Shown here: piece after piece, positions 61,401-64,000 of the stretch
Layout: every line of letters starts with the position of its first letter
How positions within the stretch are numbered: position 1 is the first letter of the stretch
Source of the DNA: Flavobacterium sp. KACC 22761
GTDB taxonomy: Bacteria; Bacteroidota; Bacteroidia; Flavobacteriales; Flavobacteriaceae
Assembly: GCF_034058155.1 (NCBI RefSeq)
Contig: NZ_CP139148.1
Coordinates: 4,278,001 to 4,342,000, forward strand
Length of the DNA: 64,000 nucleotides
Direction: 5' to 3'
Made by a program: the position numbers and the translations under genes
Notes under the pieces: model-generated
What the model saw: only the letters and a program-made list of their open reading frames with translations
Told to the model about the DNA's origin: nothing
The model's database searches: none

Positions 61401-64000
61401 AATAAGTATAATTTGGACTCCCTCCTGACACATTTACACTTGCACTACCATTTCCTCCTCCAAAACAACTAACTGCAACTGATGCTGTTGTTGCTGAAAG
61501 ACTTGATGCAGGTTGAATAATTGTAAAACTCTGCATTGCTGTACAAGAATTTGCATCGGTAACGGTTACTGTATAAGTTCCTGCAGTAAGACCTGTCGCT
61601 GTTGCTGAAGTTCCTCCCGATGGAGCCCATGAATATGAATATGAGCCTGTTCCTCCAGTCACACTTACCGTTGCAGATCCAGTTGCCCCCCCATGACATG
61701 CAATATTTGTCTGAGAACCTTTTGATGCTACAAGTTTACTTGGTTCTGTAATTGTAAAACTCTGCATTGCTGTACAAGAATTTGCGTCGGTAATGGTTAC
61801 TGTATAAGTTCCTGCGTCAAGTCCTGTGGCTGTTGCAGAAGTTCCACCAGAAGGCGACCAAGAATATGTATATACTCCTGTTCCTCCGCTTGCGCTTACT
61901 GTTGCTGATCCAGTTTTTGCCCCATTACAAGCGATATTTGTCTGAGTCACCGCTGTTGCTGTAAGCTTCGCTGGTTCAATAATCATAAAACTCTGCGTAG
62001 CTGTACAATTGTTTGCATCAGTCACCGTTACTGTGTAAGTTCCTGCTTCAAGTCCTGTGGCTGTTGCAGAAGTTCCGCCAGATGGAGCCCATGAATATGA
62101 ATATGAACCCGTTCCTCCAGTCACACTTACCGTTGCTGATCCAGTTGCCCCTCCATGACATGCAATATTTGTCTGAGAACCTTTTGATGCTACAAGCTCA
62201 TCTGGTTCTGTAATAGTAAAATTCTGGGTTGCTGTGCATGAATTTGCATCAGTCACGGTTACGGTGTAGATTCCTGCGCTAAGACCTGTTGCTGAGGCAT
62301 TTCTTCCACCGGAAGGAGACCATTGATAGGTATAATTTCCTGCACCACCTCTTACAAATGCAATAGCTGACCCATTGGCTGTTCCTTTGCAGGATGCATT
62401 TGTTTGTGAGGAAGAAATAACTAGAGCATCAGGTTCTGTGATAGTAAAACTCTGCGTTGCTGTACTTGCATTTGCATCGGTCACTGTAACTGTATATGTT
62501 CCAGCAGTTAGTCCTGTTGCTGTAGCAGAACTTCCTCCAGAAGGCGACCAAGAATATGAATATGCTCCTGTACCTCCGGTTACGCTAACCGTTGCTGACC
62601 CTGTTGCTCCTCCATGACAGGCAATATTTGTCTGAGAAACTTTCGATGCTACAAGTTCATCGGGTTCTGTAATAGTAAAACTCTGCGTTGCAGTACATGT
62701 ATTATCATCGGTTACTGTGACTGTATAAGTTCCTGCGCTGAGACCTGTCGCTGTTGCTGAAGTTCCGCCAGATGGAGCCCATGAATAATAATATGAGCCT
62801 GTTCCTCCGGTCACGTTCACTGTTGCTGATCCTGTCGCTGCTCCACGACTAGTAATATTAGTCTGAGCGCCTTTTAATGCAATCAAAGCATCTGGTTCTG
62901 TAATGGTAAAACTCTTTGTTGCTGTACAAGAATTGGCATCGGTCACCGTAACTGTGTATGTACCTGCAGCAAGCCCTGTTGCTGAGGCATTTCTTCCACC
63001 ATAAGGAGACCATTGATAGGTATAATTTCCTGCACCACCTCTTACAAATGCAATAGCTGACCCATTGGCTGTTCCTTTGCAGGATGCATTTGTTTGTGAC
63101 GGAGTGATAACGATAGCATCAGGTTCTGTGATAGTAAAACTCTGCGTTGCTGTACAATTGTTATCATCAGTTACGGTTACGGTATAATTCCCTGCCAAAA
63201 GTCCTGAAGCTGTTGCTGCACTGCCTCCAGATGGTGCCCATGAATAGGTATATGATCCTGTCCCTCCACTGGCACTAACTGTTGCTGATCCTGTATTTGC
63301 TCCATGACAAACGATATTTGTCTGTCCCGCTGCTGTCGCTGTTAAGGCATCAGGCTCTGTAATTGTAAAGCTTTTAGTTACTGAATTATAATATGCATCG
63401 TAAACAGTTACCGTATAGGTTCCCGCAACAAGACCAGAAGCTGTTGCACCATTTCCTCCCGAATGATTCCACCAATATGAATATGGCGCAACTCCGCCAG
63501 TTGCGCTTATTGTTATTGATCCTGTATTTGCTCCATGACAGTCAATATTATGTTGCGAAACTAGTGTTGCATCAAGTGCATCTGGTTCGGTAATAGTAAA
63601 ACTTTGTGTTGCCGTACAGTTGTTTGCATCCCTGACAGTTACTGTATAAGTTCCTTTAGTAAGAAAGTAAGCTGTCGAATCAAACACATATAGCCCAGAT
63701 GGTGTCCATGAATAAGAATACGGTCCCACTCCCCCAGTTACTGCCACAGTAGCAGAACCATCACTTCCACCAATATAAGATACATTCGTTTGTGATGGAG
63801 TAATAACGATAGCATCGGGCTGAGAAACTGAATATGTACTTGTTTTTTCGCAGCCAATTGGGTTGGTAACAGTCACCGTATAATTTCCGGGTGCAAGTCC
63901 TGATCTATTTTTTGTAGTTATTCCATTACCCCAATTATAAGTATAGTTTCCATTTGTTGGAACTGTTAAAGTGATTGCACCATTGTTTCCTCCATTACAC
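58417..64000 (-). CDS. Giant SprB-type repeat adhesin, C-terminal part (N-terminus outside window)
   Basis: At least 1,860 residues, with no start in the window. The frame stays open to base 64000 and enters yet another repeat. About 18 complete repeats of roughly 76 residues precede the tail, each carrying a PSGG...ATGLxAGTYTVTVTD core and a SFTITEPD link, as in SprB. An MBG-type Ig domain follows (ASTGHQKVFGTNDPVFGY, near 59350), and the C-terminus ends with a type IX secretion sorting domain (MKIYPNPVR, then ATSNV-like turns to TINVLVK). SprB-family proteins are moving surface adhesins in gliding flavobacteria. The repeats themselves could bind polysaccharide. The downstream barrel gene is its close neighbour. 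Confidence 0.9.
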   Translation of the reverse strand, partial: CNGGNNGAITLTVPTNGNYTYNWGNGITTKNRSGLAPGNYTVTVTNPIGCEKTSTYSVSQPDAIVITPSQTNVSYIGGSDGSATVAVTGGVGPYSYSWTPSGLYVFDSTAYFLTKGTYTVTVRDANNCTATQSFTITEPDALDATLVSQHNIDCHGANTGSITISATGGVAPYSYWWNHSGGNGATASGLVAGTYTVTVYDAYYNSVTKSFTITEPDALTATAAGQTNIVCHGANTGSATVSASGGTGSYTYSWAPSGGSAATASGLLAGNYTVTVTDDNNCTATQSFTITEPDAIVITPSQTNASCKGTANGSAIAFVRGGAGNYTYQWSPYGGRNASATGLAAGTYTVTVTDANSCTATKSFTITEPDALIALKGAQTNITSRGAATGSATVNVTGGTGSYYYSWAPSGGTSATATGLSAGTYTVTVTDDNTCTATQSFTITEPDELVASKVSQTNIACHGGATGSATVSVTGGTGAYSYSWSPSGGSSATATGLTAGTYTVTVTDANASTATQSFTITEPDALVISSSQTNASCKGTANGSAIAFVRGGAGNYTYQWSPSGGRNASATGLSAGIYTVTVTDANSCTATQNFTITEPDELVASKGSQTNIACHGGATGSATVSVTGGTGSYSYSWAPSGGTSATATGLEAGTYTVTVTDANNCTATQSFMIIEPAKLTATAVTQTNIACNGAKTGSATVSASGGTGVYTYSWSPSGGTSATATGLDAGTYTVTITDANSCTAMQSFTITEPSKLVASKGSQTNIACHGGATGSATVSVTGGTGSYSYSWAPSGGTSATATGLTAGTYTVTVTDANSCTAMQSFTIIQPASSLSATTASVAVSCFGGGNGSASVNVSGGSPNYTYSWAPFGGTSATATGLSAGDYICTITDSKGCTLTKTITVGTPVQISASITKTDVSCNGGSNGSATVTASGGVGAYSYSWAPAGGNTATASGLSKGNYTLTIQDGNTCTYTIGVTIDEPPVLTASISHTDVLCNGGATGTATVVPSGGSSSYSYLWSPSGGTAATATGLAVGIYSCKITDSNGCFITKSIEIDEPAVLSATTSQIDATCMSPGQAAVSVSGGVAPYTYLWSPSGQTTAIATGLNNGSYSCLITDSNGCAITKHFVINTTNTLTAVASQNDILCNGANTGSASVIPSGAPGPFTYVWAPTGGSSNTASNLAAGSYSVTITSANGCSIVKYFTITEPSVLKITPSQTNLLCYSANTGSATVSVSGGKPGYSYSWAPSGGNSATASGLSAGTYTVTVTDANSCTATQSFTIVEPNALIATAVSQTNIACNGTNTGSATVGVSGGKPGYSYSWAPSGGNSATASGLSAGTYTVTVTDANSCTATQSFTITEPALLEAITSKTDVTCYNGNDGTASVNVSGGKGAYTYLWSPKGGNEATASGLTAGTYSVTISDANSCSISKTIVIEEPAPFVVNTLVTTNITVSGAVVSGTISSEKSDGKCLAETGFVYSLKSNPMITDNKIIVGSSLGSITSTLTNLKGNTKYYVKAYAINSNGFVAYGNEVSFTTNKYTLTITASTGHQKVFGTNDPVFGYTVSGLVNGDTNTIIRGVLSRESGENAGKYKINAGTIDAGENYRIVFESSVFEITKADQLITWNQELQFGCETENNLNLNAISNSGLPITYSVANSNIAEVSGNNLVIKNSGSTLITASQNGDQNHNPAVAVIKTVEVTQGGLITQHWSDVLFFDNKNKDFVSWQWYKNGTAISGATRQYFSENQALNGAYYVIATDKNGNKIKSCLFEIKDQVFSNKMKIYPNPVRTSSEFTLECNFSEAQLKGAVIDIFDINGKLIQTVSNVKTQNQIIAPSQTAIYVVMLTLSNGEKKTINVLVK
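59690..64000 (-). repeat. SprB-type tandem repeats (about 230-bp units)
   Basis: About 19 units of 228-231 bp inside the adhesin gene. Some are nearly identical at DNA level. A 131-bp stretch at 59936-60066 recurs without change at 60167-60297 (offset 231 bp), and 97 bp at 62313-62409 recur at 63003-63099 (offset 690 bp, three units). The outer units have diverged, so these are recent duplications or conversions. Confidence 0.9.

Noticed and set aside
62375-62617. Plus-strand 80-codon frame across the adhesin repeats
   Set aside because: It is the antisense of repeat units and recurs with the repeats; no independent coding evidence.
59690-64000. Regular repeats at first sight like a CRISPR array
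   Set aside because: Units are about 230 bp, coding, and in frame throughout; they are SprB-type protein repeats.

Overview
The window is AT-rich DNA from a Bacteroidota member, most probably a Flavobacterium or close relative. This rests on SusC/SusD proteins, hybrid two-component regulators with AraC outputs, TAnnTTTG -7 promoter boxes, a GLPGLI-family protein, and an SprB-type repeat adhesin with a type IX secretion sorting tail. No rRNA, tRNA, CRISPR array or intact mobile element was seen.

Layout. (1) 1-4.2 kb: the 3' end of a hybrid two-component regulator, then three small minus-strand loci: an unknown protein, a dinucleotide-binding-fold protein, and a decayed FHS/FucP-type sugar transporter. 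Each is preceded by the same promoter module at identical spacing. (2) 4.2-4.8 kb: a non-coding stretch with a -7 box, a boxA-like element and a long inverted repeat. (3) 4.8-18.7 kb: a plus-strand GH9 gene facing a seven-gene minus-strand operon (GH97, GH43, GH43, GH8, CE1, GH9, CE1). (4) 18.9-22.8 kb: a thioredoxin-fold DUF255 lipoprotein and a GPH-type sugar symporter. (5) 22.9-38.5 kb: SusC and SusD followed by a small unknown protein, two vanadium-haloperoxidase-like proteins, two FG-GAP/ASPIC-UnbV lipoproteins, a DoxX-like membrane protein and an outer-membrane protein. (6) 39.1-43.2 kb: a complete hybrid two-component regulator. (7) 43.4-53.1 kb: a second minus-strand carbohydrate operon (GH43, a CE6-CE1-CE1 triple esterase, GH95, GH3). 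(8) 53.7-64 kb: a TonB-receptor-like barrel with a GLPGLI protein, then an OmpA-like barrel next to a giant SprB-type adhesin that runs off the window.

How it fits together. Regions 3-7 read as one large polysaccharide utilisation locus for a decorated, esterified xylan. GH8 and GH43 enzymes would cut the xylose backbone and arabinose branches. GH97 and GH95 would remove galactose or fucose-like caps. CE1 and CE6 domains would remove acyl or feruloyl esters. GH3 would finish oligosaccharides, and the GPH symporter would import products. The two glycosidase operons carry the same ACAACCGGTTGT palindrome over the -33 region with identical spacing to a TATATTTG -7 box, which implies one shared repressor. 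Embedded in the locus is a SusCD-linked set of haloperoxidase-like and propeller lipoproteins whose job is not established. It is the best candidate here for an undescribed system.
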